Assembly: GCF_022829545.1 (NCBI RefSeq)
Contig: NZ_JAKSYM010000170.1
Span: forward strand, 1 to 54,828
DNA: 54,828 nucleotides
From: Methylobacterium sp. J-030
GTDB lineage: Bacteria > Pseudomonadota > Alphaproteobacteria > Rhizobiales > Beijerinckiaceae
Direction of reading: 5' to 3'
Positions 1 through 9,195 of this stretch are shown here, one piece after another. Made by a program: the position numbers and the translations under genes. The notes beneath the pieces were generated by a model, which saw only the letters and a program-made list of their open reading frames with translations, had not been told where the DNA came from and ran no database searches. Positions within the stretch are counted from its first letter, which is position 1. Every line of letters begins with the position of its first letter.

Positions 1-119
1 GGTCTGGTGGCCTGAGCGGCGTGCCCAGAACCCGATCCCATCTCGAACTCGGCCGTTAAACACGCCAGCGCCCATGGTACTGTGTCTCAAGGCACGGGAG
101 AGTCGGTCGCCGCCAGACC
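1..119 (+). rRNA. rrf: 5S ribosomal RNA
   Basis: The first ten bases pair with bases 110-119, forming the closing helix of 5S rRNA. The central part carries the typical cccgatcccatctcgaactc and ggcacgggagagt segments. It is the last rRNA of an operon whose 16S and 23S genes lie upstream of the window, and an initiator tRNA follows. A base or two of the true 5' end could lie outside the window. Confidence 0.93.
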
Positions 120-229
120 CGCCCATCGCAACCAACACGCCAAGGCGCCCACGAGCCCGCGCCATTCCCCCACCACGACCACCTATCCGGCCCAACCGCA
201 CACGCCCGCGGTCAGGCCGTACACGCTGG

Positions 230-306
<77 letters not shown>

Positions 307-324
307 AAACCTGAAACCATGCCA

Positions 325-358
325 AAGCCCCTCGTTCCGACGAACGAGGGGCTTTTCG
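325..358 (+). terminator. Rho-independent terminator of the rRNA operon
   Basis: A 13-bp perfect stem (aagcccctcgttc / gaacgaggggctt) with a four-base loop is followed by a short T-rich tail. It lies 18 bp after the tRNA-fMet CCA end and closes the rRNA operon. Confidence 0.9.
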
Positions 359-537
359 TTTGGCCAAAGCCATTCCGATTCCCAGGATAAGCTTGGCCTT
401 ACTTGGGTTCATCCGTCGTGCGACTTGCGGCGAAGGTGTCGTCGACCTGCCGCAATCGACCTCGATAGCGTAGGGCAGCAGCATGCGCGTCCGTCCCGTA
501 TCCAGGACAGGGCCGCCCTGATGTCGGAGCCCCCTCT

Positions 538-1989
538 ATGCTGACCCGCCTCGCCCTGCCCGCCCTCGTCGCAGTCCTGCTGGCCGCCGGTCCGGCCGCG
601 GCCCAGATGGCGCGCACGGAGGCGAAAGAGGGAACTCTCAGTAAGGTCGTGCCCCTCAGCAAGGCCGACGTGCAGCTCTCCTTCGCCCCCGTGGTGAAGC
701 GGGCGGCGCCCTCGGTGGTCAACGTCTACGCCTCGAACGTGGACAAGCGCTCCAGCGCCCGCACCAGCGCCATGGAGGAGTTCATGCGCCGCTTCTTCGG
801 CGAGCCGGAGGGCGGCCGCGGGCCCCGGGGCGACCGGGCGCAGCGCTCCCTCGGCTCGGGCGTCCTGGTGGATTCGGACGGGCTCGTCATCACCAACAAC
901 CACGTCATCGACAACATGAACGAGGTTCGGATCGCGCTGGCCGACCGGCGCGAGTTCGAAGCCGCGATCGTGATGCGCGACACCCGCACCGACCTCGCGG
1001 TGCTCAAGATCAAGGAGCCGCCCAAGGGTCTCGTGCCGATGCCGTTCGGCGACGCCGACGCCCTGGAGGTCGGCGACTTCGTGATGGCGATCGGCAACCC
1101 GTTCGGCGTCGGCCAGACGGTAACGCAGGGCATCGTCTCGGCGCTGGCACGCACGCAGGTCGGCTCGGCGGACTACCAGTACTTCATCCAGACCGACGCG
1201 GCGATCAACCCGGGCAATTCCGGCGGCGCGCTGGTCGATCTGAAAGGGCAGTTGGTCGGCATCAACACCGCGATCTACTCGCAGTCCGGCGGCAGCCACG
1301 GCATCGGCTTCGCGATCCCCGCCGGCATGGTCAAGGCGGTGGTCGAGGCGGCCCGCGAGGGGGCGAGCGTGGTGCGCCGGCCCTGGCTCGGGGCGCGGAT
1401 CCAGAGCGTCACCCCCGACATCGCCGACAGCATGGGCCTCGACCACCCGACCGGCGTGCTGGTGGCGAGCCTGCAGGCCAAGAGCCCGGCCGAGGAGGCC
1501 GGCCTGAAGCGCGGCGACCTGATCCTGACAGTCGATGGCCAGGAGGTCGCCGATCCGGAGGCCTTCGGCTACCGCTTCGCGCTCAAGGGCATCCAGGGGC
1601 AGACCCGGTTCGGCATCCTGCGCGGCACGAATCGGCAGACCGTCACCGTCAAGCTGTCGCCCGCGCCGGAGACGCGCCCGCGCGACACGCTCAAGGTGAA
1701 GACCCGCTCGCCCTTCCTGGGCGCGACCCTCGTCAACACATCGCCGGCGGTCGCCGAGGAGATGCAGGTCGATTTCCAGACGGACGGGGTAGCCGTGCAG
1801 GCGGTGGACGAGAATTCCTTCGCCGCTCAGGTCGTCGGGTTGCAGAAGGGCGACGTGATCGTGGCGGTCAACGGCGTGCCGATCGCGACCACCAAGGATC
1901 TCGACCGGGTCACCCGCAACAGCCTCAACTCCTGGGACGTGGCGATCAACCGCAACGGCGAGGTTCTGTCCTCGGTGTTCAAGGGCTGA
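538..1989 (+). CDS. degP: Do-family periplasmic serine protease (DegP/DegQ-like)
   Basis: Envelope quality-control protease/chaperone that degrades misfolded periplasmic proteins. The 483-residue product starts with a signal peptide (about 1-23, ending AAAQ). The trypsin-like domain shows H122 in TNNHVI, D152 in RTDLAV and S228 in GNSGG, so the catalytic triad is intact. Two PDZ domains follow (about 280-370 and 390-480). Length is usual for the family. The start is set by the signal peptide and an upstream GGAG. rarA follows after 60 bp on the same strand, a pairing I recall as common in Rhizobiales. Paralogues DegP, DegQ and MucD cannot be told apart by eye, so the symbol is approximate. 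Confidence 0.92.
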   Translation: MLTRLALPALVAVLLAAGPAAAQMARTEAKEGTLSKVVPLSKADVQLSFAPVVKRAAPSVVNVYASNVDKRSSARTSAMEEFMRRFFGEPEGGRGPRGDRAQRSLGSGVLVDSDGLVITNNHVIDNMNEVRIALADRREFEAAIVMRDTRTDLAVLKIKEPPKGLVPMPFGDADALEVGDFVMAIGNPFGVGQTVTQGIVSALARTQVGSADYQYFIQTDAAINPGNSGGALVDLKGQLVGINTAIYSQSGGSHGIGFAIPAGMVKAVVEAAREGASVVRRPWLGARIQSVTPDIADSMGLDHPTGVLVASLQAKSPAEEAGLKRGDLILTVDGQEVADPEAFGYRFALKGIQGQTRFGILRGTNRQTVTVKLSPAPETRPRDTLKVKTRSPFLGATLVNTSPAVAEEMQVDFQTDGVAVQAVDENSFAAQVVGLQKGDVIVAVNGVPIATTKDLDRVTRNSLNSWDVAINRNGEVLSSVFKG

Positions 1990-2049
1990 TCCCGCGCGAT
2001 CGCGGACGACCGGCTTGCGTCGGGCCTCGGCCCCGGTGTTGATGCGCGG

Positions 2050-3387
2050 ATGTCCGACCTGTTCGCCTCCGCGGAGCCGCCCTCGACGCCGGATGCCGGC
2101 CGCGGTGCCGAGGCCGCCCGCCCGCTGGCGGACCGCCTGCGCCCGCAGACCCTCGCCGAGGTCGTCGGCCAGGAGCACCTGACCGGGGAGGGCGGCAGCC
2201 TCACCCGCCTGCTGCGCGGAAAAAGTCTCGGCTCGCTGATCTTCTGGGGGCCGCCCGGTACCGGCAAGACCACGGTGGCGCGGCTGCTCGCCCAGGGCAC
2301 CGACCTGCATTTCGAGCAGATCTCGGCGATCTTCTCCGGCGTCCCCGACCTGCGCAAGGTGTTCGAGGCCGCCCGCAGGCGCCGGGCGACCGGGCAGGCG
2401 ACGCTGCTGTTCGTCGACGAGATCCACCGGTTCAACCGGGCACAGCTCGACGCCTTCCTGCCGGTGATGGAGGACGGCACCGTCACGCTGGTGGGTGCCA
2501 CGACAGAGAATCCCTCCTTCGAGCTGAACGCCGCGCTCCTGTCCCGGGCCCGGGTGCTGCTGTTCCGGGCGCTCGATCCGGGGGCCATCGGGCGGCTGCT
2601 GGTCCGGGCCGAGGCGCTGACGGGCCGGGCCCTGCCGCTCACCGAGGAGGCACGCGGCGTGCTGGTGCGGATGGCCGACGGCGACGGCCGGGCGGCCCTG
2701 ACCCTGGCGGAGGAGGTCTGGCGCTCGGCGGGCCTCGGCGAGAGCCTCGACGCGGACGCGTTGCAAACCATCGTGCAGCGGCGCGCGCCGATCTACGACA
2801 AGGCGCAGGAGGGCCACTACAACCTGATCTCGGCGCTGCACAAGACCGTGCGCGGCTCGGATCCGGACGCCGCGCTCTACTATCTCTGCCGGATGCTCGA
2901 TGCCGGCGAGGACCGGCTGTTCATAGCCCGCCGGCTGGTGCGTATGGCGGTGGAGGATATCGGGCTCGCCGATCCGCAGGCGCTGGTGATCGCCAACGCC
3001 GCCAAGGAGGCGTTCGACTTCCTCGGCAGCCCGGAGGGCGAGCTGGCGCTGGCCCAGGCGGCCATCTACCTCGCCTGCGCACCCAAATCGAACGCGGCCT
3101 ACGAGGCCTACAAGGCCGCCACGCGGCTGGCCAAGGAGGCCGGCTCCCTGCCGCCGCCGCGCACCATCCTCAACGCGCCGACCAAGCTGATGAAGCGGAT
3201 CGGCTACGGCGAGGGCTACCGCTACGACCACGACGAGCCCGACGCCTTCTCGGGCCAGGATTACTGGCCCGACGCGCTGGGGCGCCAGCACCTCTACCAG
3301 CCGACCGAACGGGGCTACGAGGGCCGCATCGCCGAGCGACTCGACCGGTGGGAAGCCCTGCGGAGGGAGCGGCGCGGGGAGGGGTAG
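2050..3387 (+). CDS. rarA: Replication-associated recombination protein A (AAA+ ATPase)
   Basis: RarA/MgsA acts at stalled replication forks and is related to clamp-loader ATPases and Mgs1/WRNIP1. The 445-residue product has a Walker A GPPGTGKT at 67-74, Walker B LLFVDEIH at about 119-126, sensor 1 in GATTENPSFELN, and the conserved C-terminal domain with the motifs YNLISALHKT and SNAAYEAYK. Length matches the family (about 440). It is probably cotranscribed with the protease upstream. It ends against a hairpin repeat that separates it from the convergent Lrp-type gene. Confidence 0.95.
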   Translation: MSDLFASAEPPSTPDAGRGAEAARPLADRLRPQTLAEVVGQEHLTGEGGSLTRLLRGKSLGSLIFWGPPGTGKTTVARLLAQGTDLHFEQISAIFSGVPDLRKVFEAARRRRATGQATLLFVDEIHRFNRAQLDAFLPVMEDGTVTLVGATTENPSFELNAALLSRARVLLFRALDPGAIGRLLVRAEALTGRALPLTEEARGVLVRMADGDGRAALTLAEEVWRSAGLGESLDADALQTIVQRRAPIYDKAQEGHYNLISALHKTVRGSDPDAALYYLCRMLDAGEDRLFIARRLVRMAVEDIGLADPQALVIANAAKEAFDFLGSPEGELALAQAAIYLACAPKSNAAYEAYKAATRLAKEAGSLPPPRTILNAPTKLMKRIGYGEGYRYDHDEPDAFSGQDYWPDALGRQHLYQPTERGYEGRIAERLDRWEALRRERRGEG

Positions 3388-3402
3388 GGCGCGCCCCGGC
3401 AC

Positions 3403-3456
3403 GGGTTTCCAAAGGGCTGAAGCCCTTTGGCGGGTGATCAGGGCGGAGCCCTGATG
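3403..3456. repeat. Composite hairpin repeat, copy R1
   Basis: Two adjacent hairpins: aaagggctgaagcccttt, then a GC-rich link, then tcagggcggagccctga. The same modules recur at seven other places in this window. R1 lies between the convergent ends of rarA and the Lrp-type gene, with its ggtttccaaag edge 16 bp after the rarA stop. It may act as a bidirectional terminator or mRNA 3'-end stabiliser; this is inference. Confidence 0.8.
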
Positions 3457-3471
3457 CAATAGCTCCGGGCG

Positions 3472-3936
3472 TCACAGATCCAGCGGCGCGTTGTCGATCA
3501 CCTCCTTCATCACGAAGAAGGTCCGGGTCTGGCGCACCCCTGGCAGGCCGATCAGCGTGGCGCTGTGGAGGCGGTTGAAGCCGGCCATGTCGGCGACGCG
3601 GATCTTCAGCATGTAGTCGAAATCGCCGGCCACGAGGTGGCAGTCGAGCAGCACGGGGATCGCCCGCACGGCGGCCTCGAACTCCGAGAAACTCTCGGGC
3701 GTCGAGCGGTCGAGCACGACGCCGACGAAGACCAGGGTGCCGCGCCCGACCCGGGTCGGGTCGATCAGCGCGCGCACCGCCCGCACGAACCCGTCCGCGA
3801 ACAGGCGTTGGATCCGGCGATGGCAGGTTGCCGCGCTGGTGCCGACCCGCTCGGCGATCTCGGCATTGGCCATGCGGCCATCCGCCTGCAGCAAACGCAG
3901 GATCTTCTGATCGATCCGGTCGAGCCCCTCAGACAT
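3472..3936 (-). CDS. acdR: Lrp/AsnC-family regulator, probable AcdR
   Basis: A 154-residue Lrp/AsnC regulator. An N-terminal winged HTH (MANAEIAERVGTSAATCHRR, about 24-43) is followed by the RAM ligand-binding/oligomerisation domain with the family pattern of a final FFVMKEVIDN strand. The ATG at 3936 is chosen because the protein then begins directly with the DRIDQKILRLL helix, although the frame is open further upstream. It is divergent from acdS, the classical acdR-acdS arrangement in which the Lrp-type protein senses ACC and controls deaminase expression. Naming rests on that arrangement. Confidence 0.85.
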   Translation of the reverse strand: MSEGLDRIDQKILRLLQADGRMANAEIAERVGTSAATCHRRIQRLFADGFVRAVRALIDPTRVGRGTLVFVGVVLDRSTPESFSEFEAAVRAIPVLLDCHLVAGDFDYMLKIRVADMAGFNRLHSATLIGLPGVRQTRTFFVMKEVIDNAPLDL

Positions 3937-4187
3937 GGCGTTTTCTTTCAGATCGAAGCTGAAAAGCGGATATCTCTTCGGTCCGTCGGCCTGAGGATGC
4001 AAGCAGTCAAAATTTTTCAAGTTAAGATCGAGAGCACCTTTCAACGCGAGTCTGGTAGCTTTCACCTGCGCCTCGAAGACGGAGCCAGCCTGCGATGCGG
4101 CCGTCCTCGGGGCCTCGCTTCGACGCATCCGGGGACGGGCGGAGACCGCTCCGACCCGGGGGGCGTCCCGAGACCCGGAGAGACCCT
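3937..4187. promoter_or_regulatory. Divergent acdR/acdS control region
   Basis: The 251 bp between the two start codons contain an AT-rich patch around 4005-4026 (tcaaaatttttcaagttaag) in otherwise GC-rich DNA. Lrp-family proteins bind such degenerate AT-rich sites, so this is the likely AcdR operator. No clear sigma-70 hexamers were identified. Confidence 0.4.
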
Positions 4188-5198
4188 ATGCTGGACAGAT
4201 TCGAGCGCTATCCCCTCACCTTCGGCCCGACGCCGATCGAGCCGCTGAAGCGCCTCACCGCCCATCTCGGCGGCGAAGTCGAGCTCTACGCCAAGCGCGA
4301 GGATTGCAACTCAGGCCTCGCCTACGGCGGCAACAAGCTGCGGAAGCTCGAATACATCGTGCCGGACGCCATCGCGAGCGGGGCCGACACGCTGGTGTCG
4401 ATCGGCGGCGTGCAGTCGAACCACACCCGCATGGTCGCGGCGGTCGCCGCCAAGATCGGGATGAAGTGCCGGCTGATCCAGGAGGCCTGGGTGCCCCACG
4501 AGGACGCGGTCTACGACCGGGTCGGCAACATCCTCCTGTCGCGGATCATGGGCGCGCAGACGCAGCTCGTGGATGACGGGTTCGACATCGGGATCCGCGA
4601 TTCGTGGAAGCGGGCGCTCGCCGAGGTCGAGGCCGAGGGCGGCAAGCCCTACGCGATCCCGGCCGGCGCCTCGGTGCACAAGTACGGCGGGCTCGGCTAT
4701 GTCGGCTTCGCCGAGGAGGTGCGCAAGCAGGAAGCCGAGATGGGCCTGCGCTTCGACTACGTGGTGGTCTGCACGGTCACCGGCTCGACCCATGCCGGCA
4801 TGCTGGTGGGCTTCTCCGCCGACGGGCGCGCCCGCAACGTCATCGGCATCGACGCCTCCTGCACCCCGGCCCAGACCAAGGCCCAGGTCCTCGACATCGC
4901 CCAGAACACCGCCGCCCTGGTCGGCGCGGGCGACATCGTGGCCGACGACGTGGTGCTCAACGAGGACTACGCCTACCCGGTCTACGGCGTGCCCTCCAAG
5001 GAGACCGTGGAGGCGATCCGGCTCTCGGCCCGGCTCGAGGGGATGATCACCGACCCGGTCTACGAGGGGAAGTCGATGCAGGGCATGATCGACCTCGTGA
5101 AGACGGGCTTCTTCCCGAAGGGCTCCAAGGTGCTCTACGCCCATCTCGGCGGCGCCCCGGCGCTGAACGGCTACAGCTACACGTTCCGCAACGGCTGA
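4188..5198 (+). CDS. acdS: 1-aminocyclopropane-1-carboxylate deaminase
   Basis: PLP enzyme that opens ACC, the plant ethylene precursor, to 2-oxobutyrate and ammonia; in plant-associated bacteria it lowers host ethylene and supplies nitrogen. The 336-residue product has the PLP lysine K50 in [18 protein letters not shown] for phosphate binding and active-site Y292-E293 in DPVYEGKSM. It also has L320 in YAHLGG. The Glu/Leu pair is what separates true ACC deaminases from D-cysteine desulfhydrases, so the substrate call is stronger than family level. The start is chosen at [10 protein letters not shown], which matches the family N terminus and follows a GGAGAG ribosome site. Regulated by the divergent Lrp gene. 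Confidence 0.95.
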   Translation: MLDRFERYPLTFGPTPIEPLKRLTAHLGGEVELYAKREDCNSGLAYGGNKLRKLEYIVPDAIASGADTLVSIGGVQSNHTRMVAAVAAKIGMKCRLIQEAWVPHEDAVYDRVGNILLSRIMGAQTQLVDDGFDIGIRDSWKRALAEVEAEGGKPYAIPAGASVHKYGGLGYVGFAEEVRKQEAEMGLRFDYVVVCTVTGSTHAGMLVGFSADGRARNVIGIDASCTPAQTKAQVLDIAQNTAALVGAGDIVADDVVLNEDYAYPVYGVPSKETVEAIRLSARLEGMITDPVYEGKSMQGMIDLVKTGFFPKGSKVLYAHLGGAPALNGYSYTFRNG

Positions 5199-5491
5199 GA
5201 CCGTTTCCGGTCAGTGCCTTCGGCACCGCGATCTCCGGCAAGCGGAGCGCAGCGATCCAGACAGCGCCACGCTCCCTGATGTGGCGCGACCCCGGATCAC
5301 GTCGCTGCGCTCGTGATGACGGAGAGGGGCACCTCGACCGAAGCGTTGAAACGGAGGCCCTGTGAGGCGGATCGACCAGTTCCCTCGCCTCCCTTCGCCC
5401 CCTTCATCCCGAGGGGGCGGATGGGATTAGCGACTCTGGCGTGCGGTCCCCTATATGCCGGCGCGGAACCCGCGACCGGACGAGGGCAGGG

Positions 5492-7273
5492 ATGATCGCA
5501 CCCGCACGCGCGCTGCTCCTGGCCGTCCTGCTCGCCCTCGGAGGCCCGCTCGGAGGCCCTATGGCCCGGGCCGCCTCGGGACCGGCCGTGGAGGGCGAGA
5601 ACGGGATGGTGGTCTCGTCCCAGCGCCTCGCCTCGCAGGTGGGCGCCGATATCCTCAAGGCCGGCGGCAACGCCGTCGATGCCGCGGTGGCGGTGGCCTA
5701 TGCCGAGGCCGTGGTGAATCCGTGCTGCGGCAATCTCGGCGGCGGCGGCTTCCTGGTGCTGCACGCGGCCGACGGTCGGAGCCGCTTCATCAATTTTCGC
5801 GAGACCGCCCCGGCGGCGGCCAGCCGGGACATGTACCTCGACGCCGCCGGGGCCGTGGTGAAGGGCGCGAGCCTGCGCGGCTGGAAGGCGGCCGGCGTGC
5901 CGGGGACCGTGCTCGGGCTGAACACCGCGCTCGCCCAGTACGGCACCCTGCCGCTGGCCCAGGTGATGGCGCCCGCGATCGCGCTCGCCCGGGACGGGTT
6001 CGTGCTGACCCGCGGCGACACCGACATCCTCGAATCCGGCACGAAACTGTTCGCGGGCCAAGCGAACGTCGCCCGGATCTTCCTGCGCCCGGACGGCAGC
6101 CCCTGGCGGCCCGGCGACCGGCTGGTCCAGGCCAACCTCGCCCGCACCCTCCAGGCCATCGCCGAGCGCGGCGCGGACGCGTTCTACAAGGGCGCGATCC
6201 CGGAGGCCGTGGAGGCGGCCTCCCGGGCCGGGGGCGGCCTGCTGACAGCGGCCGACTTCGCCGCCTACACGGTGACGGAGTCCGAGCCGCTGACCTGCCG
6301 CTACCGGGGCGCGACGGTCCTGTCGGCACCGCCGCCCTCGTCCGGCGGCATCACGCTCTGCGAGATCCTCGGCATCCTCGACGGCTACGACCTGCGGGCG
6401 GCCGGGTTCAATTCCGCCCGCACCGTCCACCTGATGGTCGAGGCGATGCGGCGCGCCTATGCCGACCGCAACCTGCTGCTCGGCGATCCGGCCTTCGTGG
6501 CGAACCCGGTCGCCGAACTCCTGTCGCCGGCCTACCTCGATAAGCTCAGGGCCTCGATCCGGCCGGACCGGGCGACCCCCTCGGCCGAGATCCGGCCGGA
6601 TCCGGGCCTGGAGGCGCATGAGCGGGCCGAGACCACCCACATCTCGGTGATGGACAAGGCCGGCAACGCGGTCGCGCTGACCTACACGATCAACGGCTAT
6701 TTCGGCGCCGGGGTGATCGCCGGCGATACGGGGTTCTTCCTCAACGACGAGATGGACGATTTCACGGTCAAGACCGGGGTGCCGAACCTGTTCGGCCTCG
6801 TGCAGGGCACGAAGAATGCGATCCAGCCGGGCAAGCGCCCGCTCTCCTCCATGGCGCCCACGATCGTGCTGCGGGACGGCAAGGTCGCGCTGGTGGCGGG
6901 CTCGCCGGGGGGCTCGCGGATCATCACGATCAATGCGCAGACGCTGATCAACCTGCTCGATTTCGGCATGGAACCGCAGGAAGCGGTGGACGCCCCGCGC
7001 ATCCACCACCAGTGGCTGCCCGACACGGTCCATGCCGAGCCCTTCGCGCTCTCGGCGGACACGCAGGGCGTTCTGCGGGCCATGGGCCACACGCTCGTCG
7101 TGCAGAAGCCCTGGGGGGCGGAGGAGCTGATCGCGGTGCGCGCCGCCGCGCCCGACGCCCCGGAGGCCGCCTCCTCGGGCAACGACGCCTCGCGCACGGC
7201 GCCGATGCGCCCGGGCCTGCTCTACGGCGCCAACGACAACCGGCGGCCCGCCGGGGCGGCGATCGGGGAGTAA
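5492..7273 (+). CDS. ggt: Gamma-glutamyltransferase, periplasmic
   Basis: Cleaves the gamma-glutamyl bond of glutathione and related peptides in the periplasm. The 593-residue precursor begins with a signal peptide (LLLAVLLALGGPL, cleavage near ARA-AS). The autoprocessing site is T381 in ETTHISV, which becomes the catalytic N-terminal threonine of the small subunit; the GSPGGSRI loop follows. Length is normal. The ATG at 5492 is preceded by GAGGGCAGG. The preceding 293 bp (5199-5491) hold no gene I can support, only small GC-rich inverted repeats. It is monocistronic, bounded downstream by repeat R2. Confidence 0.93.
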   Translation: MIAPARALLLAVLLALGGPLGGPMARAASGPAVEGENGMVVSSQRLASQVGADILKAGGNAVDAAVAVAYAEAVVNPCCGNLGGGGFLVLHAADGRSRFINFRETAPAAASRDMYLDAAGAVVKGASLRGWKAAGVPGTVLGLNTALAQYGTLPLAQVMAPAIALARDGFVLTRGDTDILESGTKLFAGQANVARIFLRPDGSPWRPGDRLVQANLARTLQAIAERGADAFYKGAIPEAVEAASRAGGGLLTAADFAAYTVTESEPLTCRYRGATVLSAPPPSSGGITLCEILGILDGYDLRAAGFNSARTVHLMVEAMRRAYADRNLLLGDPAFVANPVAELLSPAYLDKLRASIRPDRATPSAEIRPDPGLEAHERAETTHISVMDKAGNAVALTYTINGYFGAGVIAGDTGFFLNDEMDDFTVKTGVPNLFGLVQGTKNAIQPGKRPLSSMAPTIVLRDGKVALVAGSPGGSRIITINAQTLINLLDFGMEPQEAVDAPRIHHQWLPDTVHAEPFALSADTQGVLRAMGHTLVVQKPWGAEELIAVRAAAPDAPEAASSGNDASRTAPMRPGLLYGANDNRRPAGAAIGE

Positions 7274-7400
7274 AGGGTTTCCAAAGGGCGAGCCCTTTGG
7301 CGGGGTTCGGGGGCAGAGCCCCGACACGCGGGCTTTGCCCGACACCAGGGCTCTGCCCTGGACCCGAAAAAGGCCGCAGACCTTTTGAAACCGGGATTTT
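7274..7400. repeat. Composite hairpin repeat, copy R2
   Basis: A row of short hairpins: aaagggcgagcccttt, ggggcagagcccc, cgggctttgcccg, cagggctctgccctg and aaggccgcagacctt. It fills the whole gap between the convergent ends of ggt and purD and starts directly after the ggt stop with gggtttccaaag. It is the copy with the most hairpins. Confidence 0.85.
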
Positions 7401-8675
7401 TCAACCCGCTCCGGCCTCCCGCGCCACCGCCCGGAACCCGATGTCGCGCCGGCAAAAACCCTCCGGCCAGTCGATCCGCGCCACCGCCGCGTAGGCGCGG
7501 GCTTGGGCATCCGTGACGCTGTCGCCGAGCGCCGTGACCGCCAGAACCCGGCCGCCATCGGCCAGCAGTTGACCGTCCTCGGCCCGGGTGCCGGCCTGGA
7601 AGACGTGGACGCCGTCGCCCTCGGCGGCCTCGACGCCCCGGATCACGGAGCCGCGCACCACGGCCCCCGGATAGCCCGCCGCCGCCATCACCACGGTGAG
7701 GGCGGCGCGGTGGGCGTCGAATTCGAGGCTCACCCCGGAGAGGTCGCCGTCGCAGGCCGAGAGCAGGGCCGGCACGAGGTCGGAGGCGAGCCGCGGCATC
7801 AGCACCTGGGCCTCGGGGTCGCCGAAGCGGGTGTTGTACTCGATGAGCTTCGGGCCGGCCGCGGTCAGCATCAGGCCGGCATAGAGGATGCCGGTGAACG
7901 GGCAGCCGCGCGCCCGCATGCCGGCGAGCGTCGGCGCGATGATCTCGGCCATGACCCGGGCCTCGATCTCCGGGGTGACGACCCGGGCTGGGGAATAGGC
8001 GCCCATGCCGCCGGTGTTGGGGCCGCGGTCGCCGTCGAACACGCGCTTGTGGTCCTGGGCGGTGCCGAGGGGGATCGCGCGGGTGCCGTCGCAGAGGGCA
8101 AAGAAGCTCGCCTCCTCGCCGAACAGGCATTCCTCGACCACCACCTCGGCGCCGGGCTCGGCGAACAGGGCGGCGAGCGCGTCCTCGGCCTGGTCCAGGG
8201 TCTCGGCCACCGTGACGCCCTTGCCGGCGGCGAGCCCGTCGGCCTTCACGACGATCGGTGCGCCCTGCTGCCGGACATAGGCCAGCGCGGGCTCCAGCGC
8301 GGTGAAGCGCGCGAAGGCGGCGGTCGGGATGCCGCAGGCGGCACAGAGATCCTTGGTGAAGCCCTTCGAGCCCTCCAGGCGGGCGGCGTCGCGGGTCGGG
8401 CCGAAGGCGCGGATTCCGGCCGCCTTCAGGTCGTCCACGATCCCGGCGACCAGGGGCGCCTCGGGACCGACCACCACGAGGCCGATCGATTCCGCGGCAC
8501 AGAAGGCCGCCACCGCGGCGTGGTCCGTGACCGTCAGGTCCGGCCGGTTGGTGCCGTGGCGGGCGGTGCCGGGATTGCCGGGCGCCGTGAACAGCCGAGT
8601 GCAGAGCGGGCTCCGGGCCAGTCGCCAGGCGAGGGCATGCTCGCGGCCGCCCGAACCGATCAGCAGGATATTCAT
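7401..8675 (-). CDS. purD: Phosphoribosylamine-glycine ligase
   Basis: GAR synthetase, second step of de novo purine synthesis: joins phosphoribosylamine and glycine using ATP. The 424-residue product starts [17 protein letters not shown], the conserved N-domain nucleotide-like loop. It has the ATP-grasp core with [14 protein letters not shown] and the FGDPEAQV motif, then the C domain. Length is typical. It is a single gene, convergent with ggt. Confidence 0.96.
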   Translation of the reverse strand: MNILLIGSGGREHALAWRLARSPLCTRLFTAPGNPGTARHGTNRPDLTVTDHAAVAAFCAAESIGLVVVGPEAPLVAGIVDDLKAAGIRAFGPTRDAARLEGSKGFTKDLCAACGIPTAAFARFTALEPALAYVRQQGAPIVVKADGLAAGKGVTVAETLDQAEDALAALFAEPGAEVVVEECLFGEEASFFALCDGTRAIPLGTAQDHKRVFDGDRGPNTGGMGAYSPARVVTPEIEARVMAEIIAPTLAGMRARGCPFTGILYAGLMLTAAGPKLIEYNTRFGDPEAQVLMPRLASDLVPALLSACDGDLSGVSLEFDAHRAALTVVMAAAGYPGAVVRGSVIRGVEAAEGDGVHVFQAGTRAEDGQLLADGGRVLAVTALGDSVTDAQARAYAAVARIDWPEGFCRRDIGFRAVAREAGAG

Positions 8676-8716
8676 GCGTACGCCACCATGAACCCAGGTT
8701 CTGGGCGAAGCCTGCC

Positions 8717-8750
8717 GGCGGGGAAAGGTCTTTTTTTAGCTTTCCCCGCC
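8717..8750. terminator. Hairpin between 8772 gene and purD
   Basis: An 11-bp perfect stem (ggcggggaaag / ctttccccgcc) encloses a 12-base loop containing seven T. It lies 22 bp after the stop of the minus-strand small exported gene and 42 bp before the purD start. The T run is in the loop and not in the tail, so it is not a canonical intrinsic terminator; it may terminate or attenuate. Confidence 0.5.
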
Positions 8751-8771
8751 CTGCGCAACGATCCCGGCCGC

Positions 8772-9122
8772 TCAGCAGCCGGTGCACACGCTCGTGTTGA
8801 GGCCGCCGCCGCGCCGGACCAGGCCGTGGGCGCCGCGTTGGCGCCCGACGGGGTGTCCGACGATGTAACCCGATGGGCGCCCGCCATAGACGCCCCGGTA
8901 GGGCACGACCGGCCCGAAGGACTCGAACTGCACGTTGCGCTGGATCGACTGGTTCAGCGTGTTGTAGTCCGTGACCCGCTGCTGGTTCAGCGTGCGGATC
9001 TGGCTCTGCAGGGCGAACGAGGCATTGGCCGCGTTCGGATCGTTCTGCTGCACCTGCGCCCAGGCGGTGCCCGCCGGGAGGGCGAGCGCCAGGGCGAGGA
9101 GCGCGCGGGGTGCGGCGCGCAT
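8772..9122 (-). CDS. Small exported hypothetical protein
   Basis: A 116-residue protein with a clear signal peptide (MRAAPRALLALALALPAGTAWA-Q). The mature part begins with a Gln/Asn-rich stretch that looks helical (ANASFALQSQIRTLNQQRV), followed by a Gly/Arg-rich tail ending VCTGC. I do not recognise a family. The start is chosen at the ATG that opens the signal peptide, with GGAGAG-like sequence upstream. It lies 73 bp after the oxalate decarboxylase stop on the same strand, so cotranscription is possible. Function unknown. Confidence 0.65.
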   Translation of the reverse strand: MRAAPRALLALALALPAGTAWAQVQQNDPNAANASFALQSQIRTLNQQRVTDYNTLNQSIQRNVQFESFGPVVPYRGVYGGRPSGYIVGHPVGRQRGAHGLVRRGGGLNTSVCTGC

Positions 9123-9195
9123 GGGGCTCTCCGTGAAATGGACCGGTACGTCTACGGGGTCGACGTATCGAGGTCGCGCCAAGTTCCGGGGCGCG

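Noticed and set aside
409..3459. Minus-strand open frame of over 1000 codons across degP and rarA
   Set aside because: It is the complement of two well-supported genes; composition is Arg/Gly/Ala/His-biased with no domain, as expected for GC-rich antisense frames.
5297..7558. Long minus-strand frame over ggt
   Set aside because: Antisense shadow of the gamma-glutamyltransferase gene, without ribosome site or domain.
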